Source: Komagataeibacter sucrofermentans DSM 15973 (lineage in GTDB: Bacteria; Pseudomonadota; Alphaproteobacteria; Acetobacterales; Acetobacteraceae). From it: a DNA stretch of 64,000 nt. A program made the translations under genes and the position numbers. A model generated the notes under the pieces. That model made no database searches, was not told where the DNA came from, and saw only the letters and a list, made by a program, of their open reading frames with translations. Location: assembly GCF_040581405.1 (NCBI RefSeq), contig NZ_CP137157.1, positions 2,664,001 to 2,728,000 on the forward strand, read 5' to 3'. Positions 55,481 through 64,000 of the stretch are shown here, one piece after another. How positions within the stretch are numbered: the stretch's first letter is position 1; each line of letters starts with the position of its first letter.

Positions 55481-56941
55481 ATGGTTGAACAGTTTCCCGA
55501 CTCCGGCCGCGCCATGGGCGGCAACACGCCTGAATTTTCGGTAGGCGAGATTTCAGGCGCCATCCGCCGTGTGCTCGAGGGCACGTTTGGCCGCATCCGC
55601 GTGCGCGGTGAAATTACCGAATTCAAGCGCTACCCTTCGGGCCACCTGTATTTCTCGCTCAAGGATGAGGGGGGCAAGCTCTCCTCGGTGGTGTGGCGCG
55701 GCACGGTCTCGCGGCTGGGGCTGAAGCCGGAGAACGGGCTGGAAGTCATCGCCACGGGCAAGATTTCATCCTATGGCGAGCGTTCATCGTACCAGATGGT
55801 GATCGACCGGCTGGAATATGCGGGCGAAGGCGCGCTGCTGGCCCGCATCGAACGCCTGCGCCTGCGTCTGGCGCAGGAAGGGCTGTTTGACGCCGAACGC
55901 AAGTGCCCCCCGCCCTTCCTGCCGCGCCTGATCGGGGTCGTGACATCGGCGCAAGGTGCCGTGCTGCATGATATCCGCACCACCATCGCCCGGCGCTTTC
56001 CGCTGCCCGTTCTGGTCTGGCCGGTTCCGGTGCAGGGCGAAGGGGCGGCTGAACGCATTGCCCAGGCCATTGCGGGGTTTGATGCCATCGGCCCGCACAG
56101 CGGCGTGCCGCGCCCTGACGTGCTGATCGTGGCGCGTGGCGGCGGCTCGCTCGAAGACCTGATGGCCTTCAATGATGAAGCCGTGCTGCGGGCTGTTGCC
56201 GCGTGCCGCATTCCGGTCATTTCCGCCGTGGGGCACGAGACCGATACCACGCTGATCGACTTTGTATCCGACCAGCGGGCGCCCACGCCCACGGCGGCCG
56301 CCGAGATGGCCGTGCCGGTGCGCGCCGAGCTTGAGGCAGGCCTGGCCCAGCGCGCCGCCCGGCTGCGCAGCGGGCTGGAACGCGGCCTGCAACTCGCCCG
56401 CGCCCGGCTGGACCGGGCGGCGGCGGGCCTGCCCGACCTGCCTGCTGTGGTGGAAAACGCCCGCCGCAGGCTCGATGACCGCGCCTACCGCCTAGACCTT
56501 GCCCTGCCCGCGCGCCTCAGCCGCCTGCGTGACCGCGTGCAGGCCGCCTCTGACCGCCTGCCCGCCCCCCAGATGATTCTGGCCCTGCGCCGCGCGGAAC
56601 TTGATCGCGTGGGCACCGCCAGCCAGCAGGCCATGGGCAACCTGCTGCACCGCCATGCCGCCACCCTTGGCCGCCTGCGCGTGCCACCCGCCGTGCTGGT
56701 GTCGCAGTTGCGGGCCAGCAAGAGCGTACTGGCGGGTGCCGCAGGGCAACTTGAATCCCTCTCGCCCCAGGCGGTGCTGGAACGGGGCTACGTGCTGGTG
56801 ACGGACAGCGCGGGCCGACCGCTGGCCCAGGCGGCACAGGCGCGGGCCGTGCCCGAGGTGATCATGACCTTTGCCGATGGCAAGGTCGCGGCCCGCCCCC
56901 TTGCAGCGCCCCCCGGCCCGCAGGGGAAACTGGATCTGTAA
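55481..56941 (+). CDS. xseA: Exodeoxyribonuclease VII large subunit
   Basis: With XseB this enzyme degrades single-stranded DNA from either end. The 486-residue protein has an N-terminal OB fold (EFSVGEISGAIRRVLEGTFG, RVRGEITEFKRYPSGHLYF), the catalytic domain with TSAQGAVLHDIRTTIARRFP, VARGGGSLEDLMAFND and SAVGHETDTTLIDFVSDQRA, then a long Arg/Ala/Leu-rich coiled coil (about 290-440). The start MVEQFPDSGRAMGG is chosen by homology. The TAA stop overlaps the next ATG by one base. Confidence 0.96.
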   Translation: MVEQFPDSGRAMGGNTPEFSVGEISGAIRRVLEGTFGRIRVRGEITEFKRYPSGHLYFSLKDEGGKLSSVVWRGTVSRLGLKPENGLEVIATGKISSYGERSSYQMVIDRLEYAGEGALLARIERLRLRLAQEGLFDAERKCPPPFLPRLIGVVTSAQGAVLHDIRTTIARRFPLPVLVWPVPVQGEGAAERIAQAIAGFDAIGPHSGVPRPDVLIVARGGGSLEDLMAFNDEAVLRAVAACRIPVISAVGHETDTTLIDFVSDQRAPTPTAAAEMAVPVRAELEAGLAQRAARLRSGLERGLQLARARLDRAAAGLPDLPAVVENARRRLDDRAYRLDLALPARLSRLRDRVQAASDRLPAPQMILALRRAELDRVGTASQQAMGNLLHRHAATLGRLRVPPAVLVSQLRASKSVLAGAAGQLESLSPQAVLERGYVLVTDSAGRPLAQAAQARAVPEVIMTFADGKVAARPLAAPPGPQGKLDL

Positions 56942-57342
56942 TGCACATACGGGCACCGCACATGACCTTACGCTCACGCTTCTGCGCAACACTGGCGGCT
57001 CTGCTGCTTGGCGCTTGCACGCATAACCCGCCTCACGCGCCCGCCCCCCATGCGGCAGCCCGGCCTGCGGCAACGCCGGGCCGCATCCCGCCACAGGACT
57101 TCGCCCCCGGGCTTACGGGCGAGGAAAGCGCGCCCCCCGCAGGCACCATCCTGACCAACGACCCTTCCGCCCCCGCCGATACGCCACTATGCGGCCACGC
57201 CGCGCGCGAGGCCAATGCCATGGGGGCCACCATCCACCCCGAGATCACGCCCACAGCCAGCAGTTGCGCGGCCAATGCCTGCTTTGATGCGCAGACCGGC
57301 ACCTACATCGCCGCCGATGGCAGCCGCCGGGTCTGCCGTTAA
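56941..57342 (+). CDS. Small Pro/Ala-rich lipoprotein
   Basis: The 133-residue product has a signal peptide ending in the lipobox LLGAC. A Pro/Ala/His-rich linker follows, then a C-terminal part with four Cys (PLCGHAAREAN, SSCAANACFDA, RRVCR) that could form two disulfides. An internal ATG at 56962 may be the true start. The start overlaps the xseA stop (TAATG), so it is translated by coupling. I recognise no family; location is probably the outer or inner membrane facing the periplasm. Confidence 0.75.
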   Translation: MHIRAPHMTLRSRFCATLAALLLGACTHNPPHAPAPHAAARPAATPGRIPPQDFAPGLTGEESAPPAGTILTNDPSAPADTPLCGHAAREANAMGATIHPEITPTASSCAANACFDAQTGTYIAADGSRRVCR

Positions 57343-57379
57343 GAAGGTTTTTGAAAACAAACTATTGATAAGAAATAAT

Positions 57380-57466
57380 AAAAGTCTTTAGGAGCCTGAT
57401 TCTTTTCAGAAAGGCAACGTTCTTTCAGAGCTTTTTTAAAAAGCTTCACCAAAAACTTTTGTTATT
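57380..57466 (-). repeat. Dispersed intergenic repeat, copy G (inverted, eroded)
   Basis: Read in the opposite orientation to copies A-F. The GCTTTTTTAAAAAGC arm and CACCAAAAACTTTTG end are clear, while the GCC-type hairpin has decayed. It separates the lipoprotein and HTH genes, both on the plus strand. Confidence 0.7.
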
Positions 57467-57615
57467 TCAGGGTATTAATCGACCTGACTTTTCAAACAAC
57501 CGCACCGGGCCAACCCATACGAGCACGCTGCATGGGTCATATACCCAGGATGGGCAGGACCGCGCCATATTCCCATTGACTTGGCCGGAACGGATGGTCG
57601 AGTTTCAAGGGCATC

Positions 57616-58077
57616 ATGACCCTGCCCCCCTCGTCCGGTCCCATAGGTGAGCAACAGGCGACGGTCCATATGTTTCCCCTCAAGCGCATGCTCTCCATGC
57701 GCGAGGCGGCGGAATATGTGGGCATCACGCCGCGCAGGTTCCGCAGCCTCAGGCTGGTGGGGGCAGGCCCGCATGCGGCCATGCGTCACGGCCGCAAGGC
57801 GATGTTCCGCATCGAAGACCTTGATGAATACGTGGATGGCCTGTACCGCCGGGCCAACATCTCCCACACCGAGCAGGCCCGCCAGCGCACCGAATGGCGC
57901 GGCAGGCTCGCGGCCCTCCCCGATGATGCGCGCGCCCGGCTGTCCGATTCCTTCATGCAGATCGTAACGCGCGATGAATTGCTGGAAAAAGGCGCCAACC
58001 GGGGCTTCAGGGTGCTGTTCCTGGGCGGGCTATGCCTTATTTTCCTGTCACACACGCCGCTGATCTGGCGGCTATAG
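57616..58077 (+). CDS. Membrane-anchored helix-turn-helix protein
   Basis: The 153-residue protein starts with a MerR/excisionase-like HTH (SMREAAEYVGITPRRFRSLR, about 27-46) ending in IEDLDEYVDGLYRR. A helical middle region follows, and one C-terminal hydrophobic segment VLFLGGLCLIFLSHTPLIW close to the end. This suggests a DNA-binding protein tethered to the membrane by its C-terminus. No partner kinase or periplasmic domain is present. An alternative start is the ATG at 57670 (MFPLKRMLS). It lies upstream of the Skp gene, but regulation of it is unproved. Confidence 0.78.
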   Translation: MTLPPSSGPIGEQQATVHMFPLKRMLSMREAAEYVGITPRRFRSLRLVGAGPHAAMRHGRKAMFRIEDLDEYVDGLYRRANISHTEQARQRTEWRGRLAALPDDARARLSDSFMQIVTRDELLEKGANRGFRVLFLGGLCLIFLSHTPLIWRL

Positions 58078-58182
58078 GGGGATCGGCCCGCCATTTCTTG
58101 CCAAAGGCGCTTTTTTTGCCTGTGCGGGGATGTTCTTTCGCCATACGATCCGCTACGCAGAAACCACGATAGCGGAACAATA

Positions 58183-58920
58183 ATGGATCGGATAATGACA
58201 GGTATGCGGAGCAGCATTATGGCCCGGACCGGACACGCCCGCCTGCGTGGCGCGCTTTGTGGGCTGGCTATTGCCCTGACCCCGGCCCTTGCCATGGCGC
58301 AGGACGCCGGTGGCCAGCAGCAGAACCCCATTCTGCCCATGCCGCCCGTGCCGGAATTCAAGCCCCTGCCTGCTGGCACCAAGCCTGCGGCGCCCGTTAT
58401 CGGCATCTTCAACACCCAGCAGATCATGGCGCAGTCCACTGCCGTGCAGAAGCTGCAGACCGAGCTGGGCAACCGCCGTGAAGCCCTGGTCAAGGACGTG
58501 CGCGCCGAGGATACGCAGCTGCAGGCGCTGCGCCAGTCCATCATCAAGGCGGGCAAGGCACCTACGCCCGAGCAGCAGCAGGACCTGCAGAAACGCGTGA
58601 TGGCCGACCGCACCAAGTTCGGCAACCGCAACCGCATCCTTGAAGAAGACGCGCAGGTGGCCCTGAACCAGGTCCAGCGTGAAATGCAGCAGGTTGTCAG
58701 CGCCATTGCCGCCGCGCGTGGCATGAACATGGTGCTGCAGGCCGGCACCGCTGCCCTGCATGACAACAGCCTCGACATCAGCGATCAGGTCGTGACCTAC
58801 CTCAATCAGGTGCTGCCCACCGTGTATCTGCCTGGCCCCACGGAAGACCCCGAGGAAATTGCCAAGAGCGGCAAATACCCCGTCATGCCGTTCCAGCCTG
58901 CTGATAACGGCGGCGAATAA
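58183..58920 (+). CDS. OmpH/Skp-family periplasmic chaperone
   Basis: Skp-type chaperones hold unfolded outer-membrane proteins in the periplasm. The 245-residue precursor has a signal peptide (LRGALCGLAIALTPALAMAQ). A Gln/Pro-rich segment follows, then IGIFNTQQIMAQSTAVQKLQ and a long coiled coil up to about residue 185, the hallmark of the family. It is longer than E. coli Skp (161 aa) because of extra N- and C-terminal parts. Start could also be the ATG at 58219. It is not next to bamA or lpxD here, unlike in many bacteria. Confidence 0.85.
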   Translation: MDRIMTGMRSSIMARTGHARLRGALCGLAIALTPALAMAQDAGGQQQNPILPMPPVPEFKPLPAGTKPAAPVIGIFNTQQIMAQSTAVQKLQTELGNRREALVKDVRAEDTQLQALRQSIIKAGKAPTPEQQQDLQKRVMADRTKFGNRNRILEEDAQVALNQVQREMQQVVSAIAAARGMNMVLQAGTAALHDNSLDISDQVVTYLNQVLPTVYLPGPTEDPEEIAKSGKYPVMPFQPADNGGE

Positions 58921-58948
58921 TACCCGGGGACGCCTGCCACCCCTGACA

Positions 58949-59036
58949 ATAAAAGCTTTTGAACGCCGCCTTTTTTAAAAAGGCGGCGTTTTTTTGAAGC
59001 TTTTTGAAAAACGCTTCACCCAGAACTTCTGTTATT
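58949..59036 (-). repeat. Dispersed intergenic repeat, copy H (inverted)
   Basis: The inverted copy has both hairpins strong: GAACGCCGCC(T)6/(A)5GGCGGCGTT and GAAGC(T)5GAAAAACGCTTC. It sits between the convergent Skp and NCS2 genes. Confidence 0.85.
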
Positions 59037-59045
59037 TCCTGTCAG

Positions 59046-60344
59046 TCAGTTACGGCCCTGCCCCACCAGCAGGTTGAGCGCCACGCCGGACAGGATGCAC
59101 AGCAGCACCCCATTGCCCAGCAATAGCCGCGCCAGTCCGTTCATGTGGGTAAACAGGTCCGGGCAGGCCATGGGCAACAGCCCCAGCCCGAGTGATACGG
59201 CGGCAATCAGCCCATTGCGCGTGCCTTCAAAGCGCACATGCAGCAGTTCGCGTATGCCGCCAACCGTGGTCATGCCGAACATGACCAGCCCGCAGCCCCC
59301 CAGCACGGGGGCTGGCAGGGCGGCAATCAGTGCCCCCAGCTTGGGGAACAGCCCCAGCCCGATCATGACCACGCCTGCCGCCGCCACCACAAAGCGGCTG
59401 CGGATGTCGGTCATGGCGATCAACCCGGTATTCTGGGTAAAGGCATTATAGGGAAAGCTGTTGAACGCGCCGCCCAGCATGGTGGACAGGCCATCGGCCC
59501 GCAGCGCACCCGCAATGGTGACATCATTGACCGGCAGATCCACTACGCGGCCAATGGCCAGGCAGTTGCCGGTTGTTTCCGCCACGATGATGACCATGCT
59601 CAGCAGCATGATGAATACCGGCATGGCATGGAACTCGGGCAGGCCAAAGGCGAAGGGCGTGCTGACGGCAAACCATGGCGCATCAATCACCATGCCGTAA
59701 TGGCCCATGCCACATAGGGCCGCGATCACGCTGCCTGCCACCAGCCCCACCAGCACGCTGATATTGGACCAGAACCCCCGGCCCCATGCCTGCACGCCCA
59801 CCGTGATGACGATGGTGACAAAGGCAAGCACAAGGTTGGCCACGCTGCCAAACTCCGGTGCGCCGGGCGTGCCGCCGCCAATCCACCGCCCCGCTACGGG
59901 AATGAGCGTCAGCCCGATGATGATGATGAGGCAGCCAATGACCACGGGCGGAAAAAAGCGCATGAGCCGCGCCATGACCGGCGCCAGCACCACCATGGCC
60001 AACCCCGCGCCAATCACCGCGCCAAATACCGAGCGTACGCCATAGATCTGCCCGATGAGCAGCATGGACGCCAGCATGGCAAATGATGACCCCTGCACAA
60101 TGGGCAGGCGCGAGCCGATTTTCCACACCCCCACGCTCTGTATGATCGTGGCGATGCCCGATGTCATCAGCCCGCAATTGATCAGCATGACCGTCTGCGG
60201 GCCAGACAGGTGCATGGCGGCGGCAAAAACCAAGGGCACCGCCACGGTGCCCGCGTACATGACCAGCGCATGTTGCAGCCCGAAGGCAAACAGCATGCCC
60301 ATGGGCAGCATTTCATCAACCGGGTGGGTTTTCTGTGCTGTCAC
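59046..60344 (-). CDS. NCS2-family nucleobase permease (uracil/xanthine type)
   Basis: The 432-residue inner-membrane transporter would import a purine or pyrimidine base with protons. It has about 12-14 membrane segments. The NCS2 signature FPYNAFTQNTGLIAMTDIRS and VIIVAETTGNCLAIGRVVDL (about 280-300) point to the xanthine/urate-permease branch. The start is set at GTG with GGAGAGGG upstream; an ATG 11 codons earlier is possible. It is followed on the minus strand by repeat H and preceded by a strong terminator. Confidence 0.92.
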   Translation of the reverse strand: MTAQKTHPVDEMLPMGMLFAFGLQHALVMYAGTVAVPLVFAAAMHLSGPQTVMLINCGLMTSGIATIIQSVGVWKIGSRLPIVQGSSFAMLASMLLIGQIYGVRSVFGAVIGAGLAMVVLAPVMARLMRFFPPVVIGCLIIIIGLTLIPVAGRWIGGGTPGAPEFGSVANLVLAFVTIVITVGVQAWGRGFWSNISVLVGLVAGSVIAALCGMGHYGMVIDAPWFAVSTPFAFGLPEFHAMPVFIMLLSMVIIVAETTGNCLAIGRVVDLPVNDVTIAGALRADGLSTMLGGAFNSFPYNAFTQNTGLIAMTDIRSRFVVAAAGVVMIGLGLFPKLGALIAALPAPVLGGCGLVMFGMTTVGGIRELLHVRFEGTRNGLIAAVSLGLGLLPMACPDLFTHMNGLARLLLGNGVLLCILSGVALNLLVGQGRN

Positions 60345-60384
60345 ACGCCCTCTCCACTTGCTGGTACACGCCCGCACAAGAAGA

Positions 60385-60410
60385 ACCCCGCCTTTTGGTA
60401 AAGGCGGGGT
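60385..60410 (-). terminator. Terminator after TonB-dependent receptor
   Basis: ACCCCGCCTTT and AAAGGCGGGGT form a perfect 11-pair stem with a four-base loop, 20 bp downstream of the receptor's stop on the minus strand. A T-rich TTCTTCTT tail follows. It keeps the receptor transcript out of the NCS2 gene. Confidence 0.8.
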
Positions 60411-60429
60411 CCGGCAGACGTGAGGAAGA

Positions 60430-62940
60430 TCAGAAGGACGTGGAGACGGAGCCCGTCATGGTAAAGCGCGGCTCGACCATGAAGGAGTTGCCATCCGCAT
60501 AGCGACCATTATTGGCGCCATAAAACACGGGATAGGCAGATGAACCGTTCTGCTGGCCGCCATGGTAGATCGCCCCCATGGCGCCGGTCCGTACGATCGA
60601 GCCGGTCAGGTTGGAGAAGTTCAGCTTGAAGGTGGGCGACTTGGCATACATGAACGGCTTGAAGTGATAGCCCAGCGACAGCGTATCGGTCACATAACCC
60701 GGAATGCGCTCGCTGTTATCAATCGCTACCGACTGCGGACCGGTATAATGCACGGCGGCATTGGCAAAGAAGCCCCTGTACTTATACGTCAGGCCAAAAT
60801 TGGCCATGATACGCGGCGCCATGATGGCCTGCTGCCCCTTGGCGGCATAGGTGATGCCGCTCGTGGGGTCCGTGACGTTGGAATCCTGCGTTGCATGCAG
60901 GTATTCAAACGACGCGTAAGGGCTGAACCCGTGTATCGGGCGGCTGGCAATCATGGCATCAAAGCCGCGCATGGTCTGGTTGCCACCTTCGATCGGCATG
61001 AACTGGTTGGCGCCGATATAGGTGCTCAGAATACGGTTGGTCACGTTGTAGTTGAACAGCGACAGGTCAAACATGACGTATTTGTCGTGATACCGGTAGC
61101 CCAGTTCTTCCTTGATGGAATACTGGTTCTTCAGCATGTTTTTGGGGCCAGGACTCAGCCAGCCCAGATCGTTGGCGGACGGCTCGCGGTAATCACCTTC
61201 CGCATTCACATAGATCTGGTGATGATTGTTGAAGGTGTAGCCAATGGAAAGCTGCGGCAGCGGCTCGGTCGTGTTCGCACCCATGCGGCCCACGCTCTGG
61301 CCCGGCGTTGCATTCTTGCCATAAGCCCAGTTACGGGCGGGCGCATTCCAGCCCTTGTCCCATGCATCGGACATGACAAACTTGAAGCCTGCATGGATCT
61401 GCAGCTTGTCGTTGAAGTATTTGGCGGTGTCCTGAATGAACAGGGCATGCAGTTCATAGCCTGCGTTGACACCCGTTACGCCAAAATTCTCGTTGGAATA
61501 CGTGTTCTGATAGGCCGGGTTATTGGGGCTCGGGGTCGAGCCATTCGCCATGGTGAAGCTGGTCGGGTAGGACTGGATCGTCTGGTTGTTCTCATACCAG
61601 TAACCGAACGAAAGATGGTTGTGCCGGTCAACATCATAACCGAGCTTGGCCACCACACCGACCTGACGGGCTTCATTTTCCAGGAAGAACGAAGTCAGGT
61701 TCTGCGACTGCTTCACATTCCAGTACGGACCGTTCGCATTGGTGCCGGAAGCCGGCACATAGGGCGTGCCGTTACCCGGTGAGGCATCCCACCCCTGACC
61801 AAAGCTGAAATAGGACTGCAGGTCGAACGTGAATTTGGCAGGCAGCACCACATGGACCGGCGCTGTCAGGAAGATCTGGTTCCAGTGGTCGTTATTGTTC
61901 TTCCAGTAGTTGTCGCTGGTGGGGTCGGAGTTACGACCATAGCCTTCGCCGGTGCGCTTGTAGTTTTCAAACGCGGTGCCGTCGGGGTAGGCATCGATGG
62001 TGAAATCCTCGGAGTTCCACGACACGAACAGCTTGGCGGTAGAGCCGTTGTTCCAGTCCTTCTGCAGGCCGAAATCGATGTGCTTGCGCTGGTTGATGCC
62101 CGAACCCATCCACGAACGCGAATGCGTGTTGGAGAACGAGAAATAGCTGCGCACGCCGGTATGGCCGATCTCGCCCGAATCAAGGCGGATGAACTCGCGC
62201 GACATATTATTCGTGCCGTACGAGAAATCCATCATGCCGCCGAATTTGTGCGATGCCGTGCGCGAACGCTGGTTCATCACGCCGCCTGCAGCCGACATGG
62301 CGGGCAGGTCGGTGGCGGAACTGCCTGGCGTTACCTCGATGCTCTCGATGTTTTCGGAATCGATATCCTCGTTGAGGTATTTGGCTGCTTCCGCCGGTGC
62401 GCCATCAAGCATCAACCCCATGTCGAGGTCGGTCAGGCCACGGGTCTGGATCTGGCCACCTTCCATGCCAGACGGATCAGGCGAGTTCACGTTCATGCTC
62501 GGCAGGTTCTTGACCAGATCGAGCGCCGTGCTGGTGGGGCTGCGCATTTCAATGAACTGCTTGCCCACGGTCTGCACCGCATGAGGTGCGGTTTCCTGCC
62601 GCATCATGCCGCCGCCGCCGTCACGCTCCTGGCGCGATGAGGCCACGCGGATCTGCTCGGGGGCCGCGGTGTCCGTAACGCCCGCAGGCGCTGCAGCCTG
62701 CTGCCTGGGTGCCGCCGCCTGCCGGACCGGCGTATGCCGATGGGGGGTGGCGTGCGGCGTGGTGGCCACCTGCGCCCAGGCCTCGCTGCCCGTGGCGAGG
62801 CACATCGTGCCCACCAGGCACGATACCGCGCGCAGGTGTGTTTTCAGCCCCGGCCTGCGCAGCCCGGCCAGTCCGCCCTGCCCTGCCGCATTACGCACCT
62901 GTCGTATCATGACGTTATAAATATCCCGGCCCATCTTCAT
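60430..62940 (-). CDS. TonB-dependent outer-membrane receptor
   Basis: The 836-residue precursor has a long basic signal peptide (cleavage after GSEAWAQ, near residue 48), a His/Pro/Ala-rich linker, a plug domain (about 100-220) with LVKNLPSMNVNSPDPSGMEG and QIQTRGLTDLDMGLMLDG, and a 22-strand-type barrel ending in MVEPRFTMTGSVSTSF with the C-terminal Phe needed for assembly. No N-terminal STN signalling domain is visible, so it is a simple receptor. Its ligand is unknown. The start has GGGGGGAACGA upstream. The exbD genes on the same strand could supply energy, with ExbB outside the window. Confidence 0.94.
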   Translation of the reverse strand: MKMGRDIYNVMIRQVRNAAGQGGLAGLRRPGLKTHLRAVSCLVGTMCLATGSEAWAQVATTPHATPHRHTPVRQAAAPRQQAAAPAGVTDTAAPEQIRVASSRQERDGGGGMMRQETAPHAVQTVGKQFIEMRSPTSTALDLVKNLPSMNVNSPDPSGMEGGQIQTRGLTDLDMGLMLDGAPAEAAKYLNEDIDSENIESIEVTPGSSATDLPAMSAAGGVMNQRSRTASHKFGGMMDFSYGTNNMSREFIRLDSGEIGHTGVRSYFSFSNTHSRSWMGSGINQRKHIDFGLQKDWNNGSTAKLFVSWNSEDFTIDAYPDGTAFENYKRTGEGYGRNSDPTSDNYWKNNNDHWNQIFLTAPVHVVLPAKFTFDLQSYFSFGQGWDASPGNGTPYVPASGTNANGPYWNVKQSQNLTSFFLENEARQVGVVAKLGYDVDRHNHLSFGYWYENNQTIQSYPTSFTMANGSTPSPNNPAYQNTYSNENFGVTGVNAGYELHALFIQDTAKYFNDKLQIHAGFKFVMSDAWDKGWNAPARNWAYGKNATPGQSVGRMGANTTEPLPQLSIGYTFNNHHQIYVNAEGDYREPSANDLGWLSPGPKNMLKNQYSIKEELGYRYHDKYVMFDLSLFNYNVTNRILSTYIGANQFMPIEGGNQTMRGFDAMIASRPIHGFSPYASFEYLHATQDSNVTDPTSGITYAAKGQQAIMAPRIMANFGLTYKYRGFFANAAVHYTGPQSVAIDNSERIPGYVTDTLSLGYHFKPFMYAKSPTFKLNFSNLTGSIVRTGAMGAIYHGGQQNGSSAYPVFYGANNGRYADGNSFMVEPRFTMTGSVSTSF

Positions 62941-63431
62941 TCGTTCCCCCCGCAAATCTGTCCGGCGGCGCGCCATTGCGTGCAGCCATACGGTTTTCAG
63001 CGGCAGCCATCCCCGTCTGCCTCACTGACAGCACTTTCCGTCCCGTACCGGTCATGCTGAAGTAGTTGCGGAAACTGAACATTCCGCCTTCCTGTTGACT
63101 TATGAAATACACTTGGACAGGCCAAGCTTAAAAAACGCAACAGAGTGTTTATCTATCTGGAAACCGGGAATGGCCCCGTGGGGGTAATAATGCCTATCCC
63201 GCTATAAACCAACGATTTTACATCGTTCTGTTTTCCATTCGATATAAATTACAGCCACTCGACCAACCCCAACAATATGGGTTGCGTGCTTTTTATGCTA
63301 CAGCTGCCCCAGGCTATTTGCCCGAAAAAACGGCATTTCCCATCCATACCGGACGCATGAAAAAAGCGGCCCTCCCCACAAGGGAAGGACCGCTTTTCAG
63401 GTCATGATGCTGCGTTGTGAAAATGGAGCGC
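62941..63431. other. Intergenic region upstream of the TonB-dependent receptor
   Basis: Nearly 490 bp separate the receptor from exbD. Besides the exbD terminator near 63380 it contains an AACGAT/ATCGTT hairpin at about 63209-63225. I find no Fur-type palindrome here and no gene. Confidence 0.45.
63360..63399 (-). terminator. Rho-independent terminator after exbD
   Basis: On the minus strand AAAAGCGGTCCTTCCC and GGGGAGGGCCGCTTTT pair with two G-U pairs around a short loop and end in a T run, about 35 bp after the exbD stop. Confidence 0.85.
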
Positions 63432-63869
63432 TTACTGCGCGTCCATGAACTGATCGCTTCCCATGATCCCCAGCTTGGTTACGCCAAGACGCTGTGCATC
63501 CGCCATGACATGCGCCACGACCTTGTAGCTGGCCAGACGGTCGGGATGGATGTGCATCTCGGGCTGGACCGGCTGGGCTGCCGCATCCTTGAAGCGGGCC
63601 TGAAGGTCCGCCTCGCCTGCAACGGGTTCGCCATTCCAGGTGATGGTGTTGTCAAAATCGATCGCCACCGTATCCACAACCGGATCAGGGGCTGCGGAAG
63701 GCGGCGGGTTGCCCTGCGGCAGGTCGATCGAGACTGAATGCGTCTGGAGCGGGATGGTGATGATCAGCATGATCAACAGCACCAGCATGACGTCAATCAG
63801 GGGCGTGGTATTGATATCGACAATACCTTCGTCCTCTGTCGTGCTGTCTGAGCCGACATTCATGCCCAT
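63432..63869 (-). CDS. exbD: ExbD-family biopolymer transport protein (first copy)
   Basis: ExbD works with ExbB and TonB to pass proton-motive energy to outer-membrane receptors. The 145-residue protein has one N-terminal membrane segment MLVLLIMLIITIPLQTHSVS, preceded by INTTPLIDV with the conserved Asp (about residue 26) at its cytoplasmic end. The periplasmic domain ends in VMADAQRLGVTKLGIMGSDQ. The start MGMNVGSDS has GGGGAG upstream. A second exbD ends 54 bp upstream, so this is a two-exbD operon. Confidence 0.94.
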   Translation of the reverse strand: MGMNVGSDSTTEDEGIVDINTTPLIDVMLVLLIMLIITIPLQTHSVSIDLPQGNPPPSAAPDPVVDTVAIDFDNTITWNGEPVAGEADLQARFKDAAAQPVQPEMHIHPDRLASYKVVAHVMADAQRLGVTKLGIMGSDQFMDAQ

Positions 63870-63923
63870 GGTGTCTACTCTCCCCAATGTGGCCGGGGCA
63901 TGAACCCCGGCCGGGAATGGATA

Positions 63924-64000
63924 TCAGCCGTGTGGCTGCTCAGTGATGAAATCGACGTGAACGATGCCGGCCTGCTGGCAGGCTGCGATCACCTTGCCCA
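63924..64000 (-). CDS. ExbD-family protein (second copy), N-terminal part beyond window
   Basis: Only the last 25 codons are visible: KVIAACQQAGIVHVDFITEQ, then PHG and a stop. This AACQxAGIxxVxFITE ending is typical of ExbD C-termini. It lies upstream of the first exbD on the same strand and is probably in the same operon, with exbB expected next. Confidence 0.8.
   Translation of the reverse strand, partial: GKVIAACQQAGIVHVDFITEQPHG

Noticed and set aside
62941-63431. Fur box upstream of the TonB-dependent receptor
   Set aside because: I looked for GATAAT/ATTATC palindromes and found none; the AACGAT/ATCGTT hairpin does not fit the consensus.

Overview
The window looks like chromosome from an acetic acid bacterium (Acetobacteraceae; my best guess is Komagataeibacter or a close relative). 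The grounds are a GC-rich core gene set, a circularly permuted two-piece tmRNA of the alphaproteobacterial type, an alpha-type SspB, ThyX instead of ThyA, neighbouring pssA/psd, and IS66 and IS5-type elements. The genus is an inference from gene content; no comparison could be run.

Layout. 1-8.8 kb: housekeeping genes (tgt-queA, PEBP, VOC protein, class I fumarase, sspB, ssrA, thyX, mlaA, mlaC). 9.0-10.6 kb: a small AT-richer island with a PIG-V-like membrane glycosyltransferase. 10.7-15.1 kb: asparaginase, acetyltransferase, ettA, a CAU tRNA and ppa. 15.2-26.1 kb: a tightly packed six-gene minus-strand operon with a type I secretion ATPase and its adaptor, a Sel1-repeat protein, a large two-domain glycosyltransferase, a Pro/Ala-rich protein with a ChW-like region, and a GT4 glycosyltransferase. 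This is the best candidate for an undescribed system. 26.4-44.3 kb: an AT-richer surface-glycan region holding a GtrB-like GT2, galE, a second GT2, two GT-C-like membrane proteins, a phosphoethanolamine-transferase-like protein and a GtrII-like protein. It is broken up by pssA-psd, by decayed IS5-type transposases, and by an intact IS66 element with terminal inverted repeats and an 8-bp target duplication.

44.4-57.3 kb: core metabolism again, with a CXCC-bearing remnant of a CobW-type protein, metH, a HisE-like protein, cvpA-purF, an SDR-fold protein lacking the usual catalytic Tyr/Lys, ybaK, an MFS exporter, purD, xseA and a lipoprotein. 57.6-64 kb: a membrane-anchored HTH protein, a Skp/OmpH chaperone, an NCS2 permease, a TonB-dependent receptor and two exbD genes (the second cut by the window edge).

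A dispersed intergenic element of about 85 bp, made of nested inverted repeats, occurs eight times in the housekeeping regions. Five copies lie between convergent genes, where they probably act as two-way terminators. The surface genes suggest a cell that adds sugars and possibly phosphoethanolamine to its envelope glycans at the outer face of the inner membrane, using lipid-linked donors made by GtrB-type GT2 enzymes. GalE may feed UDP-galactose into this.
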